Source of the DNA: DATKCN01 sp035513175
GTDB taxonomy: Bacteria; Chloroflexota; Chloroflexia; Thermomicrobiales; CFX8
Length of the DNA stretch: 27,370 nt
Direction: 5' to 3'
Assembly (NCBI GenBank): GCA_035513175.1
Contig: DATKCN010000078.1
Location: 1 to 27,370, forward strand
In this document: piece by piece, positions 14,782-22,667 of the stretch
Position numbering within the stretch: the stretch's first letter is position 1
How the letters are laid out: every line of letters starts with the position of its first letter
Made by a program: the position numbers and the translations under genes
Notes under the pieces: generated by a model
What the model saw: the letters and a program-made list of their open reading frames with translations, nothing else
What the model was told of the DNA's origin: nothing
Database searches by the model: none

Positions 14782-17700
14782 CTACACTTGTGATTTCAAG
14801 CGGTCCAGTAGTCCGGTCGCCAGCCGTTCCAGCCGCACCATCCCGATGTCTCGGGCCAGCGCCAGCGCCTCATCGAGCAGCGCGAGGGCACGCTCACGGT
14901 CGCCTGGACCGTCGCGCCGGTGGAGCATGTCGGCCCAGCCGTACTGGGTATAGGCGACGTAGGGCCGCACGCCCCACTCCCGGTTCATGCGTAGAGCGTC
15001 CTCGAAGTGCCGCTCGGCGGCGTCCCAGCGTTCCATCACCGTGGCCAACAGCCCGAGATGATAGGAGACGGAGCCGCCAGTGTAGTCGGTGGAGTTGCTG
15101 TTGTGATTCCAGCCTGCTGAGGGCAGCATGTGGTCGTATAGAGCCTCGGTCCAGGCTGCCATCCCGAGCTCCGCCGACGCCTCGGCATACCAGCTGAGGC
15201 TGCGCAATTGAAGCCTGGGGTCCAGCAGGTCGTCGACCGTTACCTGGTGAAACGCAGCCTGAGCCGATTGCGTTTGCCCGGCATCCAGCAGACAGAGAAC
15301 GTACAGTCCGGAGGAGAAGTGGATCAGCAAGGAGGACATATTGGTAATTCGTTCCGCAAGCGTCACGGCTTCGTCAATCCGCCCCAGCTCGCGACACAGC
15401 GTGATCCGGCCATAGGTGGCGGCTCCGGATAGTGGTTGGATTCTGTCCGCCTCGTCGAGCCAGCGTTCGGCGTCAAGGAATCGTCCAGCGCGCAACGCCG
15501 CGCCCGACTCAGCCGTCGCGTGAGCCCAGGTGAGGAATGGAAGCTGCAAGCGGCGCGCCGCCTCGCCAAGCGCATCGCGAGCATCCTGAGACGCCCGCGT
15601 GTTGCCGCAGCCAAATTGCTGCCGTTGGATGGCGATCAGTGCCCAGCACAGCAGCGTGGGATCGTTAGTTCGTCTGGCGATCGACAGCATCTCATCCGCG
15701 ATGGCCTGCAGCTCGTCACTGGAATGGAGGAGTATTTGCATCCCACGCATCGTCAGCGCGTAACCGAGCGCAGCGGGGTCACGAAGACGGCGAGCCATCA
15801 CGATGGACGCGTCGCTTCGCTGGAGAATCTGTTCGGTAAGCTCGTCCGTAAGCGGAATCAAACCACCATAGCAGGCCAGCATATAGGTATCGGTGCCCAA
15901 GCGGGTCAGCAGTCGCACCCGAAGGTCACTGTCGCGTTCTGACAGTAGCCGCAGCGCCTCCTCCAGCAGCGTGATTCCCTCCAGACCACCCTGCTGGGCA
16001 TGAGGATTGAACCCGACGACACCGAGAGCCGCCCGTCCCAGGTGTTCGGGTAGCTCTGAGGAGCGAGCGATTGCGGCAGCGCGCCAGAAGGTGTCGCGCC
16101 CGGCGAGTGAGGCGCCAGCGCCCAGCATGATCGATGTGCCCGTTGTCACCCGCCCCGCCGCGCCCTGGTTCTGTGCCTCGCCGAGCGCCAGCAGCACCTC
16201 GCAGTGAAGCACCGGGTCCGGTTGCCCCTGGCGCTCCAGCAGCTCCAGCGAGCGCTCGTAACGCTGGATGGCGACGTCCCAGGCGAAGCGGCTCATGGCG
16301 CGGTCGCCGGCCCGCGCGAGCCACTCCAGCGCGCGGGGATCGTGAGCGTGCTCCAGGTGGGTGACGACCGAGTCGGGATCGGGGCGCGCCTCACCGATCA
16401 GCGTGTCGGCGACCCGACGGTGCCAGTCCCGCCGCTGCAGCGGGCCGATGCCCGCGTAGAGGGCCTCGCGGATGAGGGCATGGCGGAATTTCAACGTGTC
16501 GGCGTCAGACTCTTCAAGCAGGTTGGCGTCGAACGCCGCCGACATCACGGCATTGAGCGCGCTGGCTTCCCCACCGCTGACCTGCTGCCAGAGATCGATC
16601 GGCACATCATGACCGATGGCCGCTGCGACCTCCAGCAGGGAGCGGTCGCTCTGTTCCAGCCGCTGGAGGCGATCTTCGATGACCTGGCGGAGCAGCGGGG
16701 GGACGGACAGCTCGGATAGCTCACCCAGTCGCCAACCGTCATCCTTCCGCCGCAGCACGCTCTCCTCTTGGAGCGTGTTGAGCACTTCGCTGGCGAAGAA
16801 GGGGTTGCCCTCGCTCATCCGCTGGAGATACTCGACCAGCCGGTTCCCGTCGTCGTTCGCCAATGCGTAACGCTCCTCGACCAGCGCCCGCGTGCCATCG
16901 AGGTACAGCCGTCTCAACAGCATCCGTGTTGTGCCCGGTTCGCGCGCCAGACGCGGCAGCAGATCGAAGAGCGGGTGGCGGCGGGTCAGCTCGTCGTCGC
17001 GATAGGTCGCGATGACGAGAATCGAGAGGCCGCTCAGGAAGCGGGCAAAGAAGCGCAGCAGGTCGAGCGTCGACTGATCGGCCCAGTGCAGGTCTTCGAG
17101 CACGAGCAGCAGCGGGCGCTGCTCGCTGATCTCGGCGAAGAACTCGCCGACGATCTCAAAGAGCGCCGCCTGGCTGGGGATCGCGGCCAGCTTCGCCTCG
17201 TCGCGGATGTGCTCGGGGACTGGCGGCAGGCCGTCCCGCGGCTCATAGGCGCGCAGGATTTCGACCCACGGGCCATACGGCGGGGTGGTCGTCAGGTCGT
17301 AACAGCCGCCGAGCAGGGAGAGCGCGCCCTGCTCGACCGCCTGGGCCTGCAGCCAGCGGGTGAGCGTCGTCTTGCCGATGCCCGCCTCGCCGCCGAGCAG
17401 GATCAGCCCGCCCTGGCCGGTGACGGTGTCCGAGAGAGCGGCCTGCAGACGCTGCTGCTCCGGCTCGCGCCCAGCCAGGCGTGGCGCGGACCGCTGCCGG
17501 GACAGCGCGCGTCGCAGCCGCGAACCGGCTTGAGCCGACACCGGCTCGCGCATCCCGTGGGACGGCGCCGGACGCTGGTCCTCGGCGTCCGCGCCATCCT
17601 CCGCTGCGCCTGGAGTAGATGCCATGGGCTGGGCCAATGCCTCGCGCAGCACGTCGAAGGCCGCGTCGCGATCCACGGTGACGTCGATGTAGTTGAGCGA

Positions 17701-18015
17701 GACATAGTGGAACGGCACGTCGCAGGGCTCGACCAGCATGAGGATCAGCCGCCGTCCGTTGGCGATCGCCCAGTCCCACTCGTTGAGCACGTTCGTGGAC
17801 CGGACGGCGCCCGGCGAGAGAAGGCCGATGACGACCTCCGACGCCTTCAGCGCCCGGTCGATTTCCGTCGGCCACCGCGCTCCGGCCGGGATGTCGAACA
17901 GGTCCATCCAGGGTTGATGGCCCTGCCGGACCAGCCACTCGCGCAGCTCGCGGGCGAAATCACTGTCCCCGCGAGCGTAGGATATGAAGATACGCTGCTG
18001 TCCTGCTGGCGCCAT
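14782..18015 (-). CDS. TIR-domain STAND ATPase with helical repeats
   Basis: A 1077-residue three-part protein. Residues about 8-128 form a bacterial TIR domain: RIFISYARGDSDFARELREW, later SPGAVRSTN and NEWDWAIANGRRLI, in which Glu79 matches the catalytic glutamate of NAD-cleaving TIR domains. Residues about 175-480 form an AAA_16/STAND ATPase with Walker A GEAGIGKTT (209-217) and Walker B LLLVLED (302-308). The remainder is TPR-like repeats. There is no C-terminal helix-turn-helix, unlike the other two large ATPases in the window. By analogy with STAND sensors, the repeats may detect a trigger and oligomerise the TIR domains to cleave NAD+, halting the cell in an antiphage response; signalling through TIR contacts is the alternative. 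The ATG at 18015 has GAGG seven bases upstream. Confidence 0.92.
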   Translation of the reverse strand: MAPAGQQRIFISYARGDSDFARELREWLVRQGHQPWMDLFDIPAGARWPTEIDRALKASEVVIGLLSPGAVRSTNVLNEWDWAIANGRRLILMLVEPCDVPFHYVSLNYIDVTVDRDAAFDVLREALAQPMASTPGAAEDGADAEDQRPAPSHGMREPVSAQAGSRLRRALSRQRSAPRLAGREPEQQRLQAALSDTVTGQGGLILLGGEAGIGKTTLTRWLQAQAVEQGALSLLGGCYDLTTTPPYGPWVEILRAYEPRDGLPPVPEHIRDEAKLAAIPSQAALFEIVGEFFAEISEQRPLLLVLEDLHWADQSTLDLLRFFARFLSGLSILVIATYRDDELTRRHPLFDLLPRLAREPGTTRMLLRRLYLDGTRALVEERYALANDDGNRLVEYLQRMSEGNPFFASEVLNTLQEESVLRRKDDGWRLGELSELSVPPLLRQVIEDRLQRLEQSDRSLLEVAAAIGHDVPIDLWQQVSGGEASALNAVMSAAFDANLLEESDADTLKFRHALIREALYAGIGPLQRRDWHRRVADTLIGEARPDPDSVVTHLEHAHDPRALEWLARAGDRAMSRFAWDVAIQRYERSLELLERQGQPDPVLHCEVLLALGEAQNQGAAGRVTTGTSIMLGAGASLAGRDTFWRAAAIARSSELPEHLGRAALGVVGFNPHAQQGGLEGITLLEEALRLLSERDSDLRVRLLTRLGTDTYMLACYGGLIPLTDELTEQILQRSDASIVMARRLRDPAALGYALTMRGMQILLHSSDELQAIADEMLSIARRTNDPTLLCWALIAIQRQQFGCGNTRASQDARDALGEAARRLQLPFLTWAHATAESGAALRAGRFLDAERWLDEADRIQPLSGAATYGRITLCRELGRIDEAVTLAERITNMSSLLIHFSSGLYVLCLLDAGQTQSAQAAFHQVTVDDLLDPRLQLRSLSWYAEASAELGMAAWTEALYDHMLPSAGWNHNSNSTDYTGGSVSYHLGLLATVMERWDAAERHFEDALRMNREWGVRPYVAYTQYGWADMLHRRDGPGDRERALALLDEALALARDIGMVRLERLATGLLDRLKSQV

Positions 18016-18164
18016 CACGAGGCCTCGCGCGTGTCTGCAGGGTCCGGGGCAAAACCGGCTTTCGACTCACTGCCTGCTCGGATACAAGGTACGCGAGAGC
18101 GGGCGCGTTCGCAACCGATGATCGCGTTGCGGGGTGATGGCGGCGACGGCTGAAGCGGCCCGCG

Positions 18165-18626
18165 CTAATTCACGTCCCCCAGGTACACCGGCACGCCGTC
18201 CCACTCCCCCGCCGCCAGAGCGCGGGCCAGCGAGAGGGGATAGAGCCGCTCGCGTTCCAGGTCCGCCAGCGGGACCCAGACGACGCCAAGCTGCCCCTCA
18301 TCCGGCATCGAGCCGTTGCCAATCCGCGCTCCCGGCGCGAGGGCGCAGGCGAACATGAAGTCGATGTTGTGCAGGTCCGGCTCCTCGTGGGCGAACTCGT
18401 GATTGTTGCTGATGTACTCGCGCACGAAGCGCAGATCGCCGATCTCGACCTCGGCGCCGATCTCCTCCAGGCACTCGCGGCGCAGGGTGTCGCGCAGCGG
18501 CTCCTGCCTCTCCTGCCCGCCGCCCGGCAGGATCAGGTAGCCGCCCTGCTCGTCTTCCTTCTGGATGCACAGCAGCCGCCTGTCCTCGACGATCACGGCT
18601 TTGGCTGAGTTTCGGATGGGTTTCAC
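18165..18626 (-). CDS. Nudix hydrolase
   Basis: A 153-residue Nudix protein that cleaves nucleoside diphosphates linked to another group. The 23-residue Nudix box is perfect: GGQERQE, seven residues, then RECLEEIGA (residues about 36-58), including the metal-binding Glu residues. It starts at a GTG (18626), with an AGGG about twelve bases upstream, so the start is less certain than others here. It lies 149 bp upstream of the TIR-STAND gene in the same direction, and 45 bp downstream of the truncated PIN fragment. The substrate is unknown; ADP-ribose or NADH would fit a link with an NAD-cleaving TIR neighbour, but that is speculation. Confidence 0.9.
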   Translation of the reverse strand: MKPIRNSAKAVIVEDRRLLCIQKEDEQGGYLILPGGGQERQEPLRDTLRRECLEEIGAEVEIGDLRFVREYISNNHEFAHEEPDLHNIDFMFACALAPGARIGNGSMPDEGQLGVVWVPLADLERERLYPLSLARALAAGEWDGVPVYLGDVN

Positions 18627-18671
18627 TGGTTGATGAACCCTAACCTTATGCCATCTCCGACATTGATGTGT

Positions 18672-19012
18672 TCAGCGCGCCTGGTTGCTAAGGTCGATGA
18701 CCACGGATTGCAGGCCTGGCACACGCTGGAAATCCCGGTCAACCGTCACGACAGTGAGATTGCGTTCGAGAGCGGTTGCCGCGATGAGGGTATCGATGTC
18801 GCCAATCAATCCCGGTCCATATGGAGGCCGCAGCGAACGACGAATCTCCGCGTACCGCTCCATGATGCGATAGGTTGGAAAGAAGGGATGAATCCATCGC
18901 ATGAGCGTCTGCAATGATCGCAGACTTGTCGGGTAATTCTGATGGCCTTTGAGATACTCGATCACGTCGCCGTACAAGAGGATGCTCGTCGTGGCTTCGT
19001 GGGGCTGTATCC
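18672..19012 (-). pseudogene. PIN-domain (VapC-like) fragment, N terminus missing
   Basis: From about 19012 the reading frame gives SPWIQPHEATTSILLYGDV, then YLKGHQNYPTSL and, near the end, GLIGDIDTLIAATALERNLT and VVTVDRDFQRVPGL. These are the second and later conserved acidic blocks of PIN-domain ribonucleases (VapC toxins). The first strand, with its Asp-Thr-Asn-type motif, is absent: going upstream the frame reads through non-homologous, Arg- and Ser-rich sequence with no ATG until a stop. An internal ATG at 18977 would start after the conserved Glu. It is probably a decayed toxin. No antitoxin was recognised. It precedes the Nudix gene by 45 bp. Confidence 0.7.
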
Positions 19013-19265
19013 ACGGACTGATCAGTGAGACAGTTGCCGACCGCGACCTCCCGCCAGCTCCACTGTTCGAGCCGGAGCGGCGCGGCCTGAGCCGGTTCTG
19101 GTGATTGAACTGCCTGCCATCTTCTCATTAAGTTATATCGAATGACATCGAGATCGGTTGCCATCGGTATGGGCGGTTGGTTTATCATGGCGCCCCAGCC
19201 GGCGCGGCGGGGCGTTGCCGGCTGATTCGCTCGAATCTGGGAACCTTGGGAATCGGAGACTGTCG
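19013..19265. other. Spacer between PIN fragment and membrane-protein operon
   Basis: It holds no convincing gene. It includes an AT-rich patch (CATTAAGTTATATCG near 19126-19140) that may contain the promoter for the plus-strand operon starting at 19266, but no well-spaced -35/-10 pair could be fixed. Part of it probably derives from the lost N-terminal part of the PIN gene. Confidence 0.4.
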
Positions 19266-19508
19266 ATGCGATCCGGGCATCGTGGCGAAACCGCCAACCC
19301 GGCCGTTCAACAACCGGAAACGGCCGAGGCCGCCGCGGCGCGCAGGCGGCGTGACATGCGCTCGATCGGCGTCATGCTCGTCGCCGGGATCATGTACATC
19401 GGGCTGGGCGTGGCGATCCCGGAACTGCTCTTCTCGTGGTTCGAGGGCGCCGCCTTCCTGGCGCTCTTCGCCGCGGCGTTGCATCGCTGGGAACGGGGCC
19501 GGGCATGA
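19266..19508 (+). CDS. Small two-helix membrane protein
   Basis: An 80-residue protein with a charged, Ala- and Arg-rich cytosolic start and two membrane helices: SIGVMLVAGIMYIGLGVAI and LLFSWFEGAAFLALFAAAL. The ATG at 19266 has GGAG seven bases upstream; an internal ATG at 19356 is also possible. Its TGA overlaps the start of the next gene (ATGA at 19505-19508), indicating translational coupling. No family was recognised; it may be a small partner of the following membrane protein. Confidence 0.75.
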   Translation: MRSGHRGETANPAVQQPETAEAAAARRRRDMRSIGVMLVAGIMYIGLGVAIPELLFSWFEGAAFLALFAAALHRWERGRA

Positions 19509-20314
19509 GCTGGGCGGCCCACGACCTCGAACCCTATTTCATGCAGAAGCATCTCGGCGTCCGCGTCGCCTTCATCCCGCTGCTGATCGGCTCCTACTCG
19601 CCCGACATCCTGACCAAGTGGTTCGTCTACGGCATCCACGTCTTCGGGATCGGCCTCAAGGCGGACGAGCCGCAGGCCTTCCATCGCGGCTGGCCGGGGA
19701 TCGGCTTCACCCACTCACTGCTCTTCGGCGTCGTCATCGCCTTGCTCATCTTCACCATCTCGCGCAGCCGGATCTGGGCCTTCAGCTTCATGATCGGCCA
19801 GTGGGCGCACGCGCTGACCGACACCGGCGACACGATGGGGACGATGCTCTTCTTCCCGCTGACGACCGAGCGTGTCTCGCTCGGCGCCTGGCAGTACGCC
19901 GGCCAGACCGGTCGTTATGTCGACGCCGCCGCCTACTTCAGCGGCCTCGGCTGGGTCTGGGACGGCGTCTGGGTGGTCGTCGCCATCTTCAGCTGGCGGG
20001 TAATCACCCGCGACTACTTCTACAAGGTGGTCGCGGCCGCCGACGGCAGTTGGGGCTGGCTGCTTCAGCGTGTCCCGGAGGAAGTTGTCCTCTCGCTCTA
20101 CCGCGCCAGCTACTTCTACGGCATCACCCGCTGGGTGGCCTGGCTGCTCTGGGCGCATGTCCTGCACTCCTACAGCTTCGACCTCAGCTGGGGCGGGCCG
20201 GACTGGGTCGTCGAGTACATGCGGACAATGAACTTCCTGCTTGGCCCCGGCGGCTGCCCGCTCTGCTCCGGGCCGCCGGTCGGCTGCGGCTGCACGAACG
20301 CCGCGGGACGCTGA
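19505..20314 (+). CDS. DUF457/YdjM-like membrane metal-dependent hydrolase
   Basis: A 269-residue integral membrane protein with several helices. The start SWAAHDLEPYFMQKHLG, the segment GIGFTHSLLFGVVIALLIF and GQWAHALTDTGDTMGTMLFF give the spaced His and Asp residues characteristic of the DUF457/YdjM group, annotated as membrane-bound metal-dependent hydrolases. No reaction is established for the group. The C-terminal tail has a Cys cluster (GGCPLCSGPPVGCGC) that could bind metal. The start overlaps the preceding stop by four bases; the following gene starts seven bases after its stop. Confidence 0.85.
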   Translation: MSWAAHDLEPYFMQKHLGVRVAFIPLLIGSYSPDILTKWFVYGIHVFGIGLKADEPQAFHRGWPGIGFTHSLLFGVVIALLIFTISRSRIWAFSFMIGQWAHALTDTGDTMGTMLFFPLTTERVSLGAWQYAGQTGRYVDAAAYFSGLGWVWDGVWVVVAIFSWRVITRDYFYKVVAAADGSWGWLLQRVPEEVVLSLYRASYFYGITRWVAWLLWAHVLHSYSFDLSWGGPDWVVEYMRTMNFLLGPGGCPLCSGPPVGCGCTNAAGR

Positions 20315-20321
20315 GCCTGCG

Positions 20322-21092
20322 ATGGACGCGCCGGCCGGCTCGATCGTCGTCGCGACGCTCAATGTCCGCAACCGGGCCGACCGCTGGAAAGAACGCTCCG
20401 GCCTGCTGATCGACCAGCTCATCGCCCTCCAGCCGGACATCATTGGCCTTCAGGAAGTGATCCGCCCGGTCCGCCAGGCAGCCTGGATCCGCCGCGAGGT
20501 GAACCGGCGGCTGCCGCCGGGTGAGCCGCGCTACGAGATCGTTTGCGCCTGGAAGAGCGGCATCCGCCGCTTCTGGGAGGGGATCGCGATCATGTCGCGG
20601 CTGCCGAACCTGGAAACCGAGCGGCTGGCACTGGCTGGTGGCTCGCGGGTTGCCCAGCGGGCGCGGGTGCGGCTACCGTCCGGCGGGCTGCTCGACTTCT
20701 ACAACACCCACCTGCATCACCCCTACGACGCCGACGACCTGCGGCTGGCGCAAGCGCGGCAGACCGTGGCCTGGATCGAGCGGCACGGCGACACAGCGAG
20801 GGTGCTGGTCGGCGATTTCAATTCGGAACCGGACTCGGAGGCTGTCCGCTTCATCACCGGCACGCTGCGCTCGGCCTTCGGCGCCGTCCACGGCTTCGAG
20901 CCGGAGCTGACCTCGCCTACGCTGCTCAACCGCCGGGAGGATGCCCATCTGGCGGTTATCGACTTCATCTTCGTCGACCCCCGGCTGACGATCCACGATG
21001 CCTGGCTGACCTTCGACCTGCCCCACGACGACGACGACCACCTCTTCCCCTCCGACCACTTCGGCCTGGCGGCGCGGATCGCGGAGGGATGA
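20322..21092 (+). CDS. Endonuclease/exonuclease/phosphatase family protein
   Basis: A 256-residue enzyme of the EEP fold, a metal-dependent phosphodiesterase superfamily that includes DNase I, exonuclease III, sphingomyelinases and inositol phosphatases. Conserved blocks are visible: TLNVRN (Asn14), IIGLQEV (Glu45), NTHLHHP (His130), VGDFNSEP (Asp165, Asn167), VIDFIFVD (Asp214) and SDHFGLAARI (Asp245, His246). No signal peptide is seen. The start at 20322, seven bases after the previous stop, has only a weak ribosome site, consistent with coupling. Association with a membrane protein favours a lipid or phosphate substrate, but this cannot be decided. Confidence 0.9.
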   Translation: MDAPAGSIVVATLNVRNRADRWKERSGLLIDQLIALQPDIIGLQEVIRPVRQAAWIRREVNRRLPPGEPRYEIVCAWKSGIRRFWEGIAIMSRLPNLETERLALAGGSRVAQRARVRLPSGGLLDFYNTHLHHPYDADDLRLAQARQTVAWIERHGDTARVLVGDFNSEPDSEAVRFITGTLRSAFGAVHGFEPELTSPTLLNRREDAHLAVIDFIFVDPRLTIHDAWLTFDLPHDDDDHLFPSDHFGLAARIAEG

Positions 21093-21400
21093 GGGAAGCC
21101 ATCTTCCGGTACTGGCGAGGCAGTGCTGCTGTCTGACGATAGAGCTGCATGGATACTCTGCCTTGAGAAGTGACCGATGTGTCGTCGCGCAGCGGGAGAG
21201 GAAAAAGGGGGCCTGCTACCTGACCGTCGTGCGGGCCGCGCCCTATGCGCCGCGACGTCCGCGTTCCATCTTCGACAACCATCAGCTACGACTGTTCTCT
21301 GACGAACAGGATGACGTTGCGACGAGTTGAGACGTTCGTCGAATCCATCACCCCGACTGCGCGTATGCGGAGCAGATCACGGCACGCGAGATGAGCAACG
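21093..21400. other. Gene-free stretch
   Basis: No convincing coding region. GACGAAC (21301-21307) and GTTCGTC (21334-21340) form a 7-bp inverted repeat with a 26-base loop; nothing else was recognised. Confidence 0.4.
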
Positions 21401-21829
21401 ATGAGCCACTCGACGACGTTGCCAGAACTGCCAGGGACCATCGCGTCGCGGCGCGAGCACTTGAAGCGGTCCGTTGTGATGGGCGCGGCAATACCCGTCT
21501 TGGGTTCCCTGCTCGCCGCCTGTGGTGGTGATGCCGAGCACCCAACCGCGGGCGCGCTGAGTATCACTGATGGCGCCGTCGAGTGGTCCGTGCGCTCCCC
21601 GGACGAGGCATATCGGACCGTTATCGGGGCGAGCGATGACATCGGGCCCTTCGAGGCGAGCGGCACAGCACAGACGCGTTCCATCACCGCGTACCAGCGC
21701 GGCCTCGATCTGGCCCGGCAGCAGCTCGATGAGGCTGACTGGCAAGCAGCCTGGACGGAGGGACAGCGGCTGCCGATCGATGACCTGGCGGCCGAAATGC
21801 TGATGGAGCGCGCACCGTCAACATCGTGA
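21401..21829 (+). pseudogene. Chimeric ORF: Tat/lipoprotein leader joined to LuxR-regulator tail
   Basis: The first third reads like the leader of an exported lipoprotein: SRREHLKRSVVMGAAIPVL followed by the lipobox LLAACGG. From about residue 65 the sequence changes to YRTVIGASDDIGPFE, then AYQRGLDLARQQLDEADWQ and AAWTEGQRLPIDDLAAEML. This resembles the segment just before the helix-turn-helix in NB-ARC/LuxR regulators, including AFRERIG and DEALAL in the regulator at 22668-25028. The ORF then stops without a helix-turn-helix. The likeliest reading is debris of two genes joined by deletion. The ribosome site is weak. A genuine short lipoprotein of unknown function is the alternative. Confidence 0.5.
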
Positions 21830-21883
21830 GCACGCGGCGCGCCGAAACCGCCTCCCCCGATCATCGCGAGACATCGATACAGC

Positions 21884-21914
21884 GAGTCGCAAGAAACTGA
21901 GGTTTCTACGACTC
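21884..21914. terminator. Two-step hairpin
   Basis: GAGTCG (21884-21889) pairs with CGACTC (21909-21914), and inside it AGAAAC (21892-21897) pairs with GTTTCT (21902-21907) around the loop TGAG. Only a small 2-by-1 bulge separates the two stems. It lies 55 bp after the chimeric ORF. It may be a terminator, though there is no T run. Confidence 0.5.
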
Positions 21915-22017
21915 AGCGCGACTGGTCGCTTCCATACATCGTGGGGATGCGGACCGAGCCATGACATAGTGGATCTTCCGCAGCGAGGGTGAAGCGATTG
22001 GAGCGGCATGCGCGCCC

Positions 22018-22045
22018 GAGGCCGGACCCAGGCAGATCCGGCCTC
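22018..22045 (-). terminator. Hairpin downstream of the small membrane protein gene
   Basis: GAGGCCGGA (22018-22026) and TCCGGCCTC (22037-22045) form a perfect 9-bp stem with a 10-base loop, about 60 bp after the stop at 22106 on the minus strand. No T run follows. Confidence 0.45.
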
Positions 22046-22105
22046 AGGGTGATGATCGACCGCTGGCTACTCCGTCCACGCCGCTGCCCAGAGCGTCATG
22101 TGCGC

Positions 22106-22504
22106 TCAGCGAGTGTGGACGGGCTGACAGAGCCCGGCGAGTTCGACACAGTCGCCGGGCGCATCGGATGACTGCCAGATGCGGACAGGCTGACACAGGC
22201 CGGCGAGCTCGACACAGCCCATGGAGATCTCGAACGCCTGCGTCGCGGCTGATCCCGCTCGCGAATCTCGGGACAGCAAGTCGTGACTGGCCCCGACGAG
22301 CTGCGCGTCAGCCAGTGGAGCGGTTCGCGGCGTCGTGTTCGCGACGGACGCGTTGGGCTGTTCGGCGACCGCGGCGGTCGCAGGACTCCGCAGCGCCACG
22401 AACGCTGTCGCGCCGATGGCGACAACTACCGCGATGCTGAGGATCGCGATGGCAGCGTGACGCTGCGCGCGTGCGCATGACCAAGCCTGAAGCGGCGCCT
22501 GCAT
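22106..22504 (-). CDS. Small membrane-anchored protein with repeated Cys motif
   Basis: A 132-residue protein. After MQAPLQAWSCARAQRH comes one membrane helix (AAIAILSIAVVVAIGATAFVAL), then a Ser-, Ala- and Thr-rich outer segment. The C terminus holds CVELAGLCQPV twice with a period of 22 residues (about 98-108 and 120-130), ending four residues later. The two DNA copies, near 22112-22152 and 22178-22218, are similar but not identical. The ATG at 22504 has a strong GGAGG six bases upstream; the frame stays open to a GTG at 22588. The paired Cys residues may bind metal or form disulfides outside the cell. No family was recognised. It lies downstream of the NB-ARC/LuxR gene on the same strand. 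Confidence 0.65.
   Translation of the reverse strand: MQAPLQAWSCARAQRHAAIAILSIAVVVAIGATAFVALRSPATAAVAEQPNASVANTTPRTAPLADAQLVGASHDLLSRDSRAGSAATQAFEISMGCVELAGLCQPVRIWQSSDAPGDCVELAGLCQPVHTR
22112..22218. repeat. 66-bp imperfect direct repeat within a gene
   Basis: GACGGGCTGACAGAGCCCGG and GACAGGCTGACACAGGCCGG begin two units, each followed by CGAG(T/C)TCGACACAG. The spacing is 66 bases, which keeps the reading frame. It encodes the duplicated Cys motif of the small membrane protein. Confidence 0.7.
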
Positions 22505-22667
22505 GCTGTGCCTCCAGTGCTGCTGACCAGCGGCTGTGGTCATTCCCTCAACCATGTCCGCAGCATGCGCCTCACGGCGGCGCAGCACATCCGCGCCAAC
22601 ACGGAATCAGCAGACGATGGGGGATCAGTAGTTCTACGGAGCGGGGCCGTAGCGTATGCGGAGTGGG

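Noticed and set aside
16768..18153. 461-codon plus-strand frame opposite the TIR-STAND gene
   Set aside because: Antisense shadow; the minus strand has clear TIR and ATPase motifs.
18739..19188. Possible antitoxin or upstream half of the PIN gene in another frame
   Set aside because: The sequence has no antitoxin-like or Asp-Thr-Asn motif and mostly overlaps the PIN frame as a shadow.
21286..21864. 192-codon minus-strand frame
   Set aside because: Low-complexity Ser/Arg-rich product opposite the Tat/LuxR-tail ORF; no domain.
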